From NCBI GenBank assembly GCA_029817715.1, contig JARUPY010000394.1, forward strand, positions 186,001 to 250,000: a DNA stretch of 64,000 bases, read 5' to 3'. Every line of letters starts with the position of its first letter. Positions within the stretch are counted from its first letter, which is position 1. Positions 42,805 to 54,329 of the stretch are shown one piece after another. Under the pieces are notes generated by a model. That model worked only from the letters and a program-made list of their open reading frames with translations, did not search any database and was not told where the DNA came from. Made by a program: the position numbers and the translations under genes. The DNA comes from Melastoma dodecandrum. Taxonomy: Eukaryota; Streptophyta; Magnoliopsida; Myrtales; Melastomataceae.

Positions 42805-44774
42805 ATGATGATGCTCAATCCTCTCCAAAACCACTTCGCCCCTGCTAAAACCCTCGTCTTCTCCCCTCCCAATAAACCCTCTCCCTTCGTCGTTTCCTCC
42901 TCCAATCAAGCCGATCCCCCTCCACTCACCAAGCCCAACCCCCGCCCCCGCCATCGCGGCCGCAGGTCCGAGGCCGAGGCCGTCGAGGACTTCATCCGCT
43001 CCTCCCTCGATCGCGCCATCTCTGCCATCCGCGATACCGACCCCGATTCCCTCCCAACCGGTGCCATCCTCAAGGAAAGGGCGGAGGTCGACGCCATCGA
43101 TGGCGATGAGGACGAGGACGAGGACGAGGAGGGGGGGGAAGCGGAGGGACAAAGGAGAGGGCATAAGTACGTGGTGGAGGAGGAGAGCGAGGAATGGCCC
43201 CCCGATGCGGACGTCGGGTGGGGCATTCGTGCGTCGGAGTACTTCGAGAAACATCCAATTAGGAACGTGGTTGGGGACGAAGGAGAGGTGATCGATTGGG
43301 AGGGAGAAGTGGAGGATGGCTGGGTGAAGGAGATCAATTGCTTGGAATGGGAGAGCTTCGCTTTCCACCCAAGCCCACTGGTCGTCTTCGTTTTCGAGAG
43401 GTTCACCAGGTATTCATTGGTATCTCCCCCCCTGGTACAACTAGTCGGTGTCATTTGAGGTAGATGTTGACGATAACTGCACTGAATGAAGAGATACATG
43501 CCATTAATGCCGGTAACTGTTGTCAGTTTAGACTATTAGTTTGCAGCTTCCTGTTTCTGCACTACGAGAAGGAATATCTTCATGTCTTTCAGACAATTCG
43601 ATTATTTGTACAATTTTCGGTAGTTAATGGCTTGCTCAAATCTAGTATTCGGCTGTCTGGTTAACACTCGTGCAAGTATCAATCTCTGTTGGTTGAGGTA
43701 TTGTAGCTTCGTTCTAGGTGGTCTGAGATGCTTTGTTCTAGGTGGTATGGGATGTCAAATTCTGATACCCTTAAATGGAAGTATCCTATCTTGATTAGGG
43801 CAAGAATACTAAGCTTACGAAGTTGCATCAAGTAATTCTACTGCATCTTTTTGGTTTTAGACTCCCGTGTTGTGGGAGTGGATTTGTTTGCTGATTGTGG
43901 TAACAGCTTATTTGTCCCCTAAAGAATGATCCTCACCTCTTTATGGTTAGTTAATATGTACTTGCAGACATTGTGGATTTTAATTTAATTTAATGAACAA
44001 TGGTGAAGTTTTGCATTCTCCATTATTTTTTTGTAAAGAGCCTCTCCCCTGATGAAACTCTGCTGACATGTTCTAACACTAGTGTTTACTGATGCCGGAA
44101 TTTCTCTTTAATTGCAATGCAGGGCATCGGATAATTGGAAAGCTCTCAAAGAGCTAGAGAGTGCAATCAAGGTTTATTGGAGCTGTAAAGATCGACTGCC
44201 TCCGCGGGTATGCTATGCATAAGGAATAGGTTCTCTTAGGGATTTGGTCTAAAAGAGTTACAATTAAGATAGTCATGTTATGGACTGTTTTTTCACTTGA
44301 TAAGAACATCATTGAACAAAGCAAGGTTAAAGGAAACATAAAAGAGGATTCTATTTGTTCTTTCTACATCATTTATCAGCCCGTTATTTGTCACCTTGTT
44401 TATCTGTTCAATATAGCAATTTCAAAGTTGTGTGATAGTTTATCTGTTTGTCAGACCTAACGTGTTCTTTTGACAGGCGGTTAAGTTTGATATCAACATA
44501 GAAAGGGATCTGGCATATGCTCTTAAAGTGAAAGAGGGTCCTCAAATCTTGTTCTTGAGAGGAAACAGGATATTATACCGAGAGAATGGTGGGTTCCCAG
44601 ACTTGATTGTTGCACTAGCCCATCTTTGCAGGGCCCTTACCAAGATGTGTCATGACATTGATGCTTTTAATTATCTTGATCACAGAAATTCGGACAGCCG
44701 ACGAATTGGTTCAGATGATTGCTCATTTCTACTACAAAGCAAGGAAACCTTCATTTATCACGAGGAAAACTTAG
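42805..44774 (+). CDS. MRL7/MRL7L-family thioredoxin-like chloroplast protein (4 exons)
   Basis: Exons 42,805-43,409, 44,123-44,207, 44,477-44,588 and 44,686-44,774 join to 891 nt, 296 aa. All introns are GT-AG. Residues 1-45 look like a chloroplast transit peptide (Ser/Pro/Lys-rich, few acids). A D/E-rich stretch follows near residue 100, then '[20 protein letters not shown]', '[20 protein letters not shown]' and a thioredoxin-like fold with '[16 protein letters not shown]', '[20 protein letters not shown]', '[17 protein letters not shown]' and '[20 protein letters not shown]'. The family (MRL7/RCB/ECB1/SVR4 and MRL7L/NCP/SVR4L) supports plastid-encoded RNA polymerase activity and chloroplast development. 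There is no CXXC redox pair, as in the family. It is somewhat shorter than I recall for Arabidopsis members. I cannot say which paralogue it is. Confidence 0.88.
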
Positions 44775-45310
44775 GTACTCCCTGAAGAGGTGTTAATACT
44801 ATCTTCTCGAATTCGTATTAGGAATTAAATTTTACACATTTCTTAGCATATGAATGGATGTTGCACCTGTCTTTAAGTGCATGAGGATGTGCCTGAATAG
44901 TTACTCCAGTATAGCTTATGCTACTTTAACTGTCCCTCTGCAGTTGTGCTTTGTGTCAGTTGGCATGATGTTTGATTAAATTCACTCGTTTTTCTGGCGG
45001 ACTCCCTTTGTACCTGAGCTTCGGACATCTTCTTTTGTCTCTTCTAATTTTTCATGATATGATTTTCCCAACCTTTTCAAGTCGTCATGTTATCCCCAGT
45101 TGTCTCAACTTATTTACGTAGAAAAAAAGTGGAAACCTGCAGTTTTCTGATGCTTTCTTGGACGAAACACTGTGACATAGAAATGGAACATCGCAGAGGC
45201 ATAGTGCTTCATTATTGAAAGAGCTGGTACATGTTCCAAGGTGCATTCACATGATAGGTAGTACAGGGATAAGGATGCTGACATACCCTTATCCTTTACT
45301 GCTGGTAATT
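44775..45310. other. Shared 3' flank of two convergent genes
   Basis: No further exon seen. It should contain the 3' UTRs of the MRL7-family gene (+) and the His/Gly-rich gene (-). No clear poly(A) signal stands out. Confidence 0.5.
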
Positions 45311-45589
45311 CTAGTGACCCCCATGGCCACAACCTGGACCATGCCCATCTCCGCCAGGTCCACCATGACCACCGGGGCCATGATCTTTGCCTCCACCAGG
45401 GCCGTGATCTTTGCCTCCACCATGGCCATGATCTCCATGATCATGACCACCTGGCCCATGGCCGGGACCTCCATGTTGCCCTGGGCCATGACCATGGTCA
45501 TGTCCCCCAGGTCCGTGACCTCCTCCAGGGCCATGGCCATGGTCACCCCCAGGTCCGTGACCTCCTCCGTGGTGGCCGTGATCAGCCAT
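45311..45589 (-). CDS. Small His/Gly-rich protein
   Basis: 92 codons, ATG at 45,589 (MADHGHHGGGHGPGGDHGHG). The protein is almost wholly His, Gly, Pro and Asp in repeats such as HGPGG, GHDHG and two GGGKDHGPG units. It would be soluble and is a plausible metal (Zn/Ni/Cu) binder. A TATA box 92 bp upstream supports a real, intronless gene. The codon upstream at 45,607 is TTG, not a start. The overlapping plus-strand ORF (45,215-45,625) is rich in Met/Thr/Ala from reading the repeats backwards and is rejected. I know similar His/Gly-rich small plant proteins, but no specific function. Confidence 0.65.
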   Translation of the reverse strand: MADHGHHGGGHGPGGDHGHGPGGGHGPGGHDHGHGPGQHGGPGHGPGGHDHGDHGHGGGKDHGPGGGKDHGPGGHGGPGGDGHGPGCGHGGH

Positions 45590-45680
45590 GGCTTCCAAGT
45601 CCCTCAATGTGATGTGCTTCTGTGACTGTTAGTAATTTAGGAGTTGTTTGATATTGAAGGTGATCTAAGAGGAGGGGGGG

Positions 45681-45688
45681 TTTATATA
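45681..45688 (-). promoter_or_regulatory. TATA box of the His/Gly-rich gene
   Basis: The minus strand reads TATATAAA followed by C-rich sequence, 92 bp upstream of the ATG, giving a predicted 5' UTR of about 60 nt. Confidence 0.6.
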
Positions 45689-45689
45689 G

Positions 45690-47702
45690 GGGAAGGTGAA
45701 GGTGAAAGGGTGAGTCATCGCTGAGGGTGATGCATGTGGTGGTGGGTCATCAGTGGTTGAAGCGTGGACAGGCACTTGTCCTTTCGCAGAAAATTTGAGG
45801 CTGCTGCTGTTTGTGTCGGGGTACTGTGGGGTTTTTACAAGATATGGGACTTCTTTACCCCTCATCTTTGACTATATTCATTTATTGCCCTTCACCTTAT
45901 CTACAAGGACTGGCTTGTTTCTTGTGCCGACAGCGTCTTTAAAAGTGAATTTGTTTTTATGTGGTGGTGGGAGAGTTACTAAAAAAGTAATTGTAGATCA
46001 AATTATTGGTGTGGCTCTAAAAGCCATTCCTTTGTCAGAGACTATTTCTGCTCTTTGGCTCGCGCTAAACTTCTGTAGGGTGTTAGATACTGATGAGGGT
46101 GTATTGTATCCCATAACTTTACCGAGGCTTTTGCATTCGATTGTTTGTCTAGCTTGAGTTTGAGCTGCAATCTCAACAAATTTTCAGGGAGTGTTTATAC
46201 TTTTTGAGCCACGTAGATGTTTTATACTTCTAGTCATTAAGTTTGTAGGAGGAGGTTCCTGTGATGGGTTTTCCGCCATCACAAATTTTGTTCTAAGAGG
46301 AGTGAGTTGTTGGGTGAATCACGTGCCTTGAATGGGTAACCTTTGCACTGTGATGGCAGTTGTCTGATGCCCTAGTTAACATTTAAAGAAAAAAAGAAGT
46401 GAAAAGAACAGAGTGAAGTAAAGTTGCTGCCATGAGAAAGCGGATTGTAGAACCATTCCTTGTAAGGTTGTGTTAGGCTTTTAAAACGACTCGCATCCTC
46501 TCAGTCCTAGCATTTGTGGGTTTTGTAATTCTCAGGAGTGTTCGGGCAACGTATTAAAACAACTGTTTAAATGAATTTGTGTATGGGAAGAGTGTAGTAC
46601 ATGGCAATAGGGTGTGCGGGTACTATTTATATTAGTCTTAAAGGCGTCCCAGTTGAGGAGATTGCAGGTCCTTCAGTTGGTTAACAGTCTCCGCCTGACT
46701 TAACGCTGCTGATGACTCACTCGGCCAGTCACTTTCAGCTCCTTGTGACAAAGAAAAGGATCCCATCTACACTACACTATTTAAAAAGTATGGAGGAGAC
46801 ACTCGTGCCTACAATATGGGGTATTGTCATTCCCCTGTTTGGGTTCTTTTGCGTTATACTCCTTGTTGTACCCCGTTTTGGCCCGTACAACAAGAAAACA
46901 TTCATAGCTCCTTTAATAATCTCCCTCTGTAATTCTTTCTTTCCTTTTACGTACTTACTCTTGTTCTCTTTGATTTTCCTTTTCTCCCCCAAAAACTTGT
47001 CAACTACATTACCGGCTAAACACGCCAACTTCTGTCCGTATTTTGTTTTCTTTATTCAACATTATATAGCCGGTTATTGGAATAATGAATTATCATTACT
47101 AATTTTTTTGCTCCTATAACATGAATTAAATGTAATATGTAATAACTAAAAAGTTTAATGATTTTTCGATAGGTTTACGAAATGACAAGCATGAGACGTT
47201 GTTAGCGTGATGTTTTACAAAACATTTTAATTATTCTAGATTTTGCTATTCTTTTGTGTAAATATATATTAATTAAAAATACTGAATATAAGCACTAAAA
47301 ACAACAGAAGAAAAGGCCCAACATCAGGAATTAAGTTAAAGATGAAAGAGAGAAATTAAATTTTATGAAAAGCAGTTAGTAGGAAAGGCATGCGGCAAGA
47401 CAATCCATTAAGATTAAGAACAAAAATGTTATGTTGTGAGAAGCAATTGAAAATTATATCGAAGTCTTTTACACTTCATATTGTTAGCCCGTTACACTTA
47501 TATGTGTCTTGTTTCTAAATTGAAACGAAAGTGTAATCGCACAAACAAAATCGAAAAAAGACTGCAATTAACACGTGCTGAGCACGTGATGTGTGCTCTG
47601 GTATAAAATCAAAAGGGAGAAAAATGAATAGTAATGTACTTATAATTCTATTTATGTTTTTTTAGATATCGGAATCGGATTTTAGAATTTGAGATAAGAC
47701 GG
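45690..47702. other. Intergenic region, no supported gene
   Basis: Two plus-strand ORFs exist (45,753-46,157 and 46,712-47,119). The second contains ATG 46,791 with a hydrophobic start ('WGIVIPLFGFFCVILLVVP') but degenerates into F/L-rich AT sequence. Neither has recognisable similarity. A 17-bp near-palindrome CACGTGCTGAGCACGTG lies at 47,572-47,588. The first 200 bp probably hold upstream elements of the His/Gly-rich gene. Confidence 0.5.
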
Positions 47703-47710
47703 GTTTAGAC

Positions 47711-48367
47711 CATAGTTGTTAAAAGCGTGCTTAAGCGCGCTTTAAGCCCTGAAGCGCAGCGGAGCGCAGACAGAGGGCTCAAATCCCAAGCGTTCGAGCG
47801 CAGTGTAAGAAGTGCGCTTAAAGCATACGCCTTGACCCAAAGCCCAAAGCGCAGAGCGCTTAAAGCGCGCGCCTTGATCCTAAACCGATTCGGGAAGCCC
47901 TCACCTCCAACGACGAACAGCCCTCCCCGCCGCCACGCCCTTCTCTGACGCTGCCCCACTGCCTTCTCCTTCCTCTGCCGCTGCCGGTCATCCTCCTCCT
48001 ACATCCGCTGTCGTTGCCGGTCTCCTTCTTCCCTTTCATTTTTAATCAACTTTTGATTTTTTTATTATATTATGAGCCTCCTCCTTCCCTTTCGTTTTTA
48101 TTCATCTTTTGATTTTTTTATTATATTACGAGGATTATTGGACTTATTATTGGTGACATCAGAAATATATTGATGATTGATTTCATCATAATCTTTCAAA
48201 TTTTTTGTTCTCTAGCATTCAAAGTTGAATTGATCTTATCTTGAAATTATTTAGATAAATTTTATTTTTCTTTTAATATTGATACCAAATGTCGAAAGCG
48301 CGCTTTGCTTTTAAAGCGATTTAAGGTGATTATGCTTCAGGTGCGCTCTGGCGTTTTAATGACTATG
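47711..48367. mobile_element. Non-autonomous hAT element (657 bp)
   Basis: Terminal inverted repeats CATAGTTGTTAAAAGCG and (inverted) CATAGTCATTAAAACG. The flanks are gtttagac (47,703-47,710) and atttagac (48,368-48,375), an 8-bp hAT-size duplication with one mismatch. Both ends carry runs of GCGC/AAGCGC words, as is common for a widespread plant hAT group. No transposase inside; ORFs there are chance. Confidence 0.75.
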
Positions 48368-48375
48368 ATTTAGAC

Positions 48376-48974
48376 AAAGCCAACAACCCCGAAAACATTA
48401 CAAACCCATTCAAATTGAAGCTTTTTGTGGCCAAAGCTCCTCCTTCCTCCGCCAACAAAATCAGCGGCAAAGCCTCCTTCTCCAATACAGGGGTGCCCCT
48501 TTGCCCCCTCCTCAGACATGACCCATAGCAGGGGACGGCTACTTGCCCCCTCCAAGGACACAGCGGGGGGTGCCAACTCGACCCCCGGATATGACCCGCA
48601 TCGATTCGAATAATGTCAGGAATACATTCGCGGTCAACGAGTGTAAACCACCCCAGTAAATATTCTTTTCAATTCGTATTATTCATGAAAGTTATTTAAG
48701 AAACGGTCTTATACATTCCCTTCGTTGTTATGCATGTATAACTCAAGTAATTGTCCTGAAGAAAATGATTCAATAGCTGATCAAGGAACAGATAAATTCT
48801 TTGTTCCTAGTTCTCGGGTCCACATATGGAGTTCCCTACATCGAAATCAAGTTGTATTACTCCTTAACTCTCTTACCGTGATTGTAATGTGTCTTGGGAT
48901 GATTTCATTAAGTTTTTACATGCCATTGATTGAATACATTTGGATACACATGTTGGAAGCTTTCTCTGAACAAT
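48376..48974. other. Spacer, no supported gene
   Basis: C-rich at 48,430-48,600, then ordinary AT-rich sequence. The plus ORF 48,725-49,009 has one hydrophobic stretch, no recognised similarity, and overlaps a CACTA terminus. Confidence 0.4.
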
Positions 48975-49200
48975 CACTACAACAATTTCATTATTTAGTT
49001 ACAATATGATTTGTCTCAATAAAATTAAATTTTGTCCAAATAAAATTATGGAGACAAAATTATTTGTCATTCACTTTGTCTGAATTTCCTCGTCCTATTA
49101 AGTTTATTGTGACAAAATATCATTGTCGCAATAGTGATAAATAAATTTATTGCAATAGTTATTTGATTTGTGACTAAATACATAAAATTTAAAATTATTT
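48975..49200 (+). mobile_element. CACTA-type transposon terminus
   Basis: CACTACAACAA is the canonical CACTA (En/Spm) terminal sequence. The next 220 bp repeat words around TTTTGTC/GACAAAA, like subterminal repeats. No matching TTGTTGTAGTG end was found to the right, so the element is truncated or its other end was replaced. Confidence 0.55.
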
Positions 49201-50710
49201 AAAAATGACTTTTTTAATTATATAATATAAAAGATTTTTTTTTGTTTGAAAATTTCTTATCGGTTTGAATAATTGATTTTTTGTTATAATAATATTGTGG
49301 AAAATATTATTTTAATAACTTTTTACAAGTTAATTAATTTTCATTGTAATTTTTTATAAGTGATAACATAAATCATATATATCTATATGAAAGAAAAACA
49401 TCTATCATGTACACTTTCTGAAAACCAATAACTCTTCAAATTAACATACATAACAAACTAAAGGACTGCAACTAGAATAACATATTTCTTATCATCTAAG
49501 CTCTTTTCCACTTCCATGTGCCACTCATTGAAATAACATCTACAAATAAGAATTAGAAGTAGATGTTAGTACTTAATATTTTTGTAGTCAATAATTAAAC
49601 TGGACATAAACTTTGAGAAGAAAAATTACTAACGAATACCACATGAAATTACCGAGTCGTGAAAGTAGCACAAGTTACATAAACTTTGAAACCACCTTAA
49701 TGAGCTCCTCCGACCTTCACTGATCACGAGCCCGTCTATCACGCCGCAACACCGGCCGCCTCCAAACTTGTAGCATATGTTGCGGGGGAGGACAAACCAT
49801 TACATCCCAACTCATCAAAATCTTCACCGCATCTCAATTCGAAAAACTTAGGCAAATGTATTTGGGCCACGCCATCTACACATGAGCATGTTCGTCAGTA
49901 ACGCGCGATAAATAGAGCAATCGTCTTGTTAGTAATGACTAACTTGAAGATGGCGTTGAGATTCTATTTGCAAGTTGCTTTGAATCCACTCTTCATTTGC
50001 TTTCTCCTTAAAATGGATTCATTTTTCATCACCATCTTTTCCGCCCCAACTTTTACATCCTTAAACAAAATTAGAAAAAGTACACTCAGATTACTTATCT
50101 AATTGACATAAAGAACTACTATGCTAAACAAGGCAATTTTAATAACAAAAAAAACTAATTGCAGCAACCAAATGCAAACGATTCCAAAAAAACACGACTT
50201 TACCTTTATTAACTTGTTGAAAGCAATTGTGATTGAAGGTGCCTTTTTATTTAATTTTCAATTATTATTTGAGCAGGTGTCTTTATTTTATTTATTTTTA
50301 TATATCGAAAGCTACCTAGATATGAAAAATATTATGAAACTAAAAAAATATGAAATGAAAATATTTATTTGTTAACTCATATCACACAATCATAAAAATA
50401 GGAAAAAAATGATTAGAAGGATAAGATGATGACAAATTCATACTTAAAATATTTATTAAAAATTAGATTTAATTTTACATTTTTATAATAACTAATTATT
50501 ATGTATAAAAAGACATCTCCAAATAATAAATTTGAGATATGATGAAAAATTATAATGACAAAATAAAATTGTAATAATTATGATATACATGGTGACCAGA
50601 TATGGCGAATTTTATCTCGTTTATATTGTGAACCTAGTCTTTTCATGACAAATTTAATTTTCGTCTCAAGAAGAGGTCTTATTAATACAAAATTTATTTA
50701 GTCATTCGTA
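49201..50710. other. AT-rich region, probably decayed transposon
   Basis: No gene recognised. 'gacaaaattt' words reappear at 50,560-50,665, suggesting that the CACTA subterminal region or an internal copy continues to here. The plus ORF at 50,121-50,375 is AT-rich and unsupported. Confidence 0.4.
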
Positions 50711-52815
50711 ATGGAGAAAGGGAAGATGAGGCAACAAAGTGTGGTTGATGCATGTGATAAAGAAGCGAGAAATATGATCATCCAGAGCATTGCTAGATGG
50801 TTATATCAGGAAGGCATTCCTTTTAATGTAGTGGGGTATCCGAGCTTCGAGAAGATGGTGGAAGATATAGGAAGATATAGCCCTCACTTGAAGCCGCCGA
50901 GCTACCGTGAGATGCGGGTTACACTTCTCAACAAAGATGTTGCACACATCAAAGACTTGATGAATGATCACATTAATAGTTGGTCCAAATATGGTTATTC
51001 GATAATATCTGATGGACGGACAGACAAAAGAGGTAGATCTTTGATCAATCTATTGGTGAATTCATCAAAGGGTAGCATGTTCATTGAGTCTGTCGATGCT
51101 TCGTCAAATTCGAAAATGGAAGAGAAGTTGTTTGAATTGTAGACACGTTTGTGAAGGAGATTGTGGAGAGTAATGTGGTACAAGTCGTTACCGGCAATGG
51201 AATGTGTTGGCTGGTGAATCACATTTAAGTTTGAAAGTATTGTTCAGTAATGGATTTTTCCTATGACTAAAGCATATTAATTTTGTAATAATAGGGAAGT
51301 TACTTCAGGCGAAAAGAAAGCATTTATTCTTAAATTCTTTTCCAGCACATTGTATTGACATGATGTTGGAAGACATTGGAAAAATTTCGTAAGTGAAGAG
51401 AATGATTGAACTAGCCATATTCCAGGTGAGATTTATACATATAATCATGGTAGTGTCTTAAACACCATGTGATCCTTCATAGAGAAGAATGGATTGATTC
51501 GACATGGCATCACCAAGTTTGCAATGAGTTTTCTCACGTTACAGAGGCTTCATCTATTGAAAAGTAACTTGAGAAAGATGTTTGCATCATAAGAATGGGA
51601 TGATAATAAGTTGTTGAAGACGGCAAAATGGAAAAGGGCGTAGGCAACTGTGTTGTGGACGACATTTTGGAATAGTGTGTTGTATGCACTCAAGGTGATG
51701 GGCCCGCTAATGATGGTTCTCTATCTCGTGGATAATTAGGAGAAGCCAGCCATTGGATATATTTATGAGGCAATGGATAGAGCGAAAGAGTCTATTCAAA
51801 AGTAATTCAATGGAAAAGAAGACAAATATGAGGACATCTTCAAGATCATTAATGAGAGGTGGAACAGCCAGGTTCACCATCCATTGAATGTAGCAGGACA
51901 TGCCTTGAATCTTGCTTACTACGAACCCAATTCCTTTCATCTACACAATGGAGAGATTATTAGAGGATTGTTTGCTTGTTTAGACAAATTGATTCCTTCT
52001 CTAGAGGTTCAAGACAAAATCATTGGTAAATTGGCATATTATATGAGATGCGTTGGGAATTTTGGAACACCAATTGGCACCCGATCGAGGACTCAACGAT
52101 CGCCGGGTACTGTCTTCTTAGTTATTTCAATTGACATTTTTGTGTTATTGTTGTTTGATGAAACGTCAACATATAAGTCATTTCTTGGACAACAGAGTGG
52201 TTGATTTTATTTGGTGGCGATACCCATAATCTTTAACGACTTGTCGTTCGAATTTTAAGCTTGTCATGTAGTGCAATTGGATGTGAGTGTAATTGGAGTA
52301 CATTTGAGCATATAAGTCACTTATTATTCATACCATTTAAGTGAAAGATTTCTCATTTGTTATTATGAGCTCTTTGACATTCCTTATATACTCATGCATA
52401 TCCATACAAAGAAGAGGAACCGACTTGAGCATCAAAGGTTACTTGACCTTGTCTATATCAAGTACAATTAGAAGCTAAAAGCAAGATATGATGCTCGAGA
52501 TGCGATCGATCATCTTTGTATGGATAGTATTGATTATAGTAATGAATGGCTGGTTGGCGGGATGGAAGAAGAAGCGGGTGCTAACTTAGTTTTCGGTGGA
52601 GATACATTGACATGGGATTAAGTCGAGAGAACGTCGGTTGTTGATGAAGTTATGATAATGACCAGGGGTTCAACTAGTTTGAGGTCACTCGATGACGATG
52701 GAGCCCGACATCGATGAGGAGATTAAAAGGAATGTGGATGGAGACAATGGTCATGATGATTACGCTTATGTTGACGAGACTCATGATAACGAAGTAGACT
52801 TTGATTACTAGCTGG
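50711..52815 (+). pseudogene. hAT transposase pseudogene
   Basis: The first 143 codons are open and belong to the DUF659 part of plant hAT transposases: 'ARWLYQEGIPFNVVGYPSFE', 'PPSYREMRVTLLNKDV', 'YGYSIISDGRTDKRGRSLIN', 'LVNSSKGSMFIESVDAS'. Downstream, in shifting frames, come 'KNGLIRHGITKFAMSFLTLQ', 'LRKMFAS', 'WNSQVHHPLNVAGHALNLAY' and, at about 52,390, 'IHTKKRNRLEHQRLLDLVYI', the end of the hAT C-terminal dimerisation domain. An acidic tail follows. The N-terminal BED zinc finger is absent and stops are frequent. Confidence 0.8.
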
Positions 52816-52944
52816 TTATCTTTTAATGCCATTTTGTTATGGATCGGTGAAACTCTCTTGAAACTGGATCTGGATTTAATGGAATTAGAATTTTAATCAA
52901 GTAACTTATTGGGATTACAAATCATATATATTCATATTTTCTTA

Positions 52945-53056
52945 ATTTGCGCCTTATTCGCTAAAGCGCGCCTTAAGCATTGCACCTTGCGCCTCGGGCG
53001 ATTAGGAGAGTTTGCAACTCAGGTGATTAGGAGGGTTTGCACCTTAACTACTGGTT
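52945..53056 (+). repeat. Probable 3' terminus of the hAT element
   Basis: After the transposase tail come GCGCC-rich words (gcgccttattcgctaaagcgcgcc, in pieces) and the end 'gcaccttaactactgg'. Inverted, this begins CCAGTAGTTAAGGTGC, similar to the CATAGTTGTTAAAAGCG end of the 47.7-kb hAT. The left end was not found. Confidence 0.45.
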
Positions 53057-53459
53057 TCAGGTATGCATATCTGTGATGAACTGTAATATTGCTCGTCTTG
53101 TAGGAGTTTAGGTTAAGTACAGAGAGCTTCAAGAACTCTCTGTTCGCCCAATCCTATTTCCTTTACTATTTACTACATTCATACAACTATGCAATCACAT
53201 GAGTATTTTCCTGTTTGTAGTAGCCGTATTATAACGTCATTGTATTATCACATAGTTACATTCTATTTGTGATTGCATTTCCGTAATGGATGGTCCCACG
53301 CATATGTGGATGCAATTAAGCAAAATCACAAACATGTAACACATCGAGTACACAGTTAGATGATGTTAATTCAAATATTCTCTTTGCTTTCTTTTTAAAA
53401 GTTGAATTCTCCAAGATAGCTCTTCGAACGAGAATAGGTGCAATAAGGAGATAACAAAT
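53057..53459. other. Spacer, no supported gene
   Basis: Ordinary AT-rich sequence. It could include the LTR or leader of the Tat-like element that follows, but no LTR edge or PBS was seen. Confidence 0.3.
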
Positions 53460-53705
53460 CTATGACAATATGGAGATCAAGGATTTCTCGGATGCTGCCA
53501 AAGTACAAAGCTAGACATACAACAACATGGATACAATGGATTCCTCGACGGCTGCCAAAGTCCAAAGCCAAACATACAACAACTTGGAGAGCAAGGATTT
53601 CCTGATGGCTACCAAAGACCAAAGCCAAGGCGAATCCAACAACAACTTGAGGACCAAGGATTTCTAGATGACTACAAGGCCCAGAGCCGAACATCCAACA
53701 ATATG
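53460..53705 (+). repeat. Tandem repeat, about 57-63 bp, 4 copies
   Basis: Unit like 'caacttggagancaaggatt / tctngatggctgccaaag / tccaaagccaaac'. 'aaggattt'-type landmarks stand at 53,477, 53,534, 53,592 and 53,655. Copies are 75-85% alike by eye. Confidence 0.75.
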
Positions 53706-54329
53706 AAATCTTCATGGCGCGATTGGCATCAGAAACTTCCATTTGCATTTCTCCCCTTCAAATATTTCTAGACATGCCTAATAGAACTACCGGTATTCAA
53801 ATCGACAACGTTGGGACATCCATTTTACCTCACGAGCGAGATGAATCGTCGGGGGTAATGCTTAAACAACAGCTTCCTGACTCCAAGAAACATGCACACT
53901 ACCAAACGACGACACACATTTCGATTGGGACAATTCCCTTCGAGCTCTATGGTACCTAATTGGTCATTCCAATAGAAAATGGCTACCGACTCCCATAAAC
54001 TCGTCCCGAAAAATGGAGGAGAAGGTGAATCATTGCCTCGTACATTGCCAAGAAGCAACCCAGTTTAGCCCACCACATGGATGACCTATTTCCTACTTTG
54101 ACCCACCAAATCACTAGCAAACTCCCACCCAAGTGTCTAAGCATTCTACCAGGTGGTCACATGCTCAGACAGATCCTACCAACGCCAAAAATCCAAAAAG
54201 ACAATTCACTCTGAATTATTAGGGTTCGTTCGTTAACAAGCACGCCTTTTTCTCGAGAAAACATCAATCTTAACAGAGAAGAATTACCACAAACAATCAA
54301 GGCAAACGCTATTCGACGTTACGATTACA

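Noticed and set aside
42805..43458. Single-exon ORF of 217 codons
   Set aside because: The last 16 codons read through a GT donor at 43,410; the protein family continues in the exon at 44,123.
42772..43499. Long minus-strand ORFs opposite exon 1 of the MRL7-family gene
   Set aside because: They are shadows of the acidic, GC-rich plus-strand exon; the plus strand has family similarity and splice sites.
45215..45625. Plus-strand ORF of 136 codons rich in Met and Thr
   Set aside because: It is the reverse reading of His/Gly repeats; the minus strand has the ATG, the TATA box and a coherent protein.
46712..47119. 135-codon hydrophobic plus-strand ORF
   Set aside because: It has one plausible membrane stretch, but no recognised family, it decays into F/L-rich AT sequence, and it has no supporting splice or promoter pattern.
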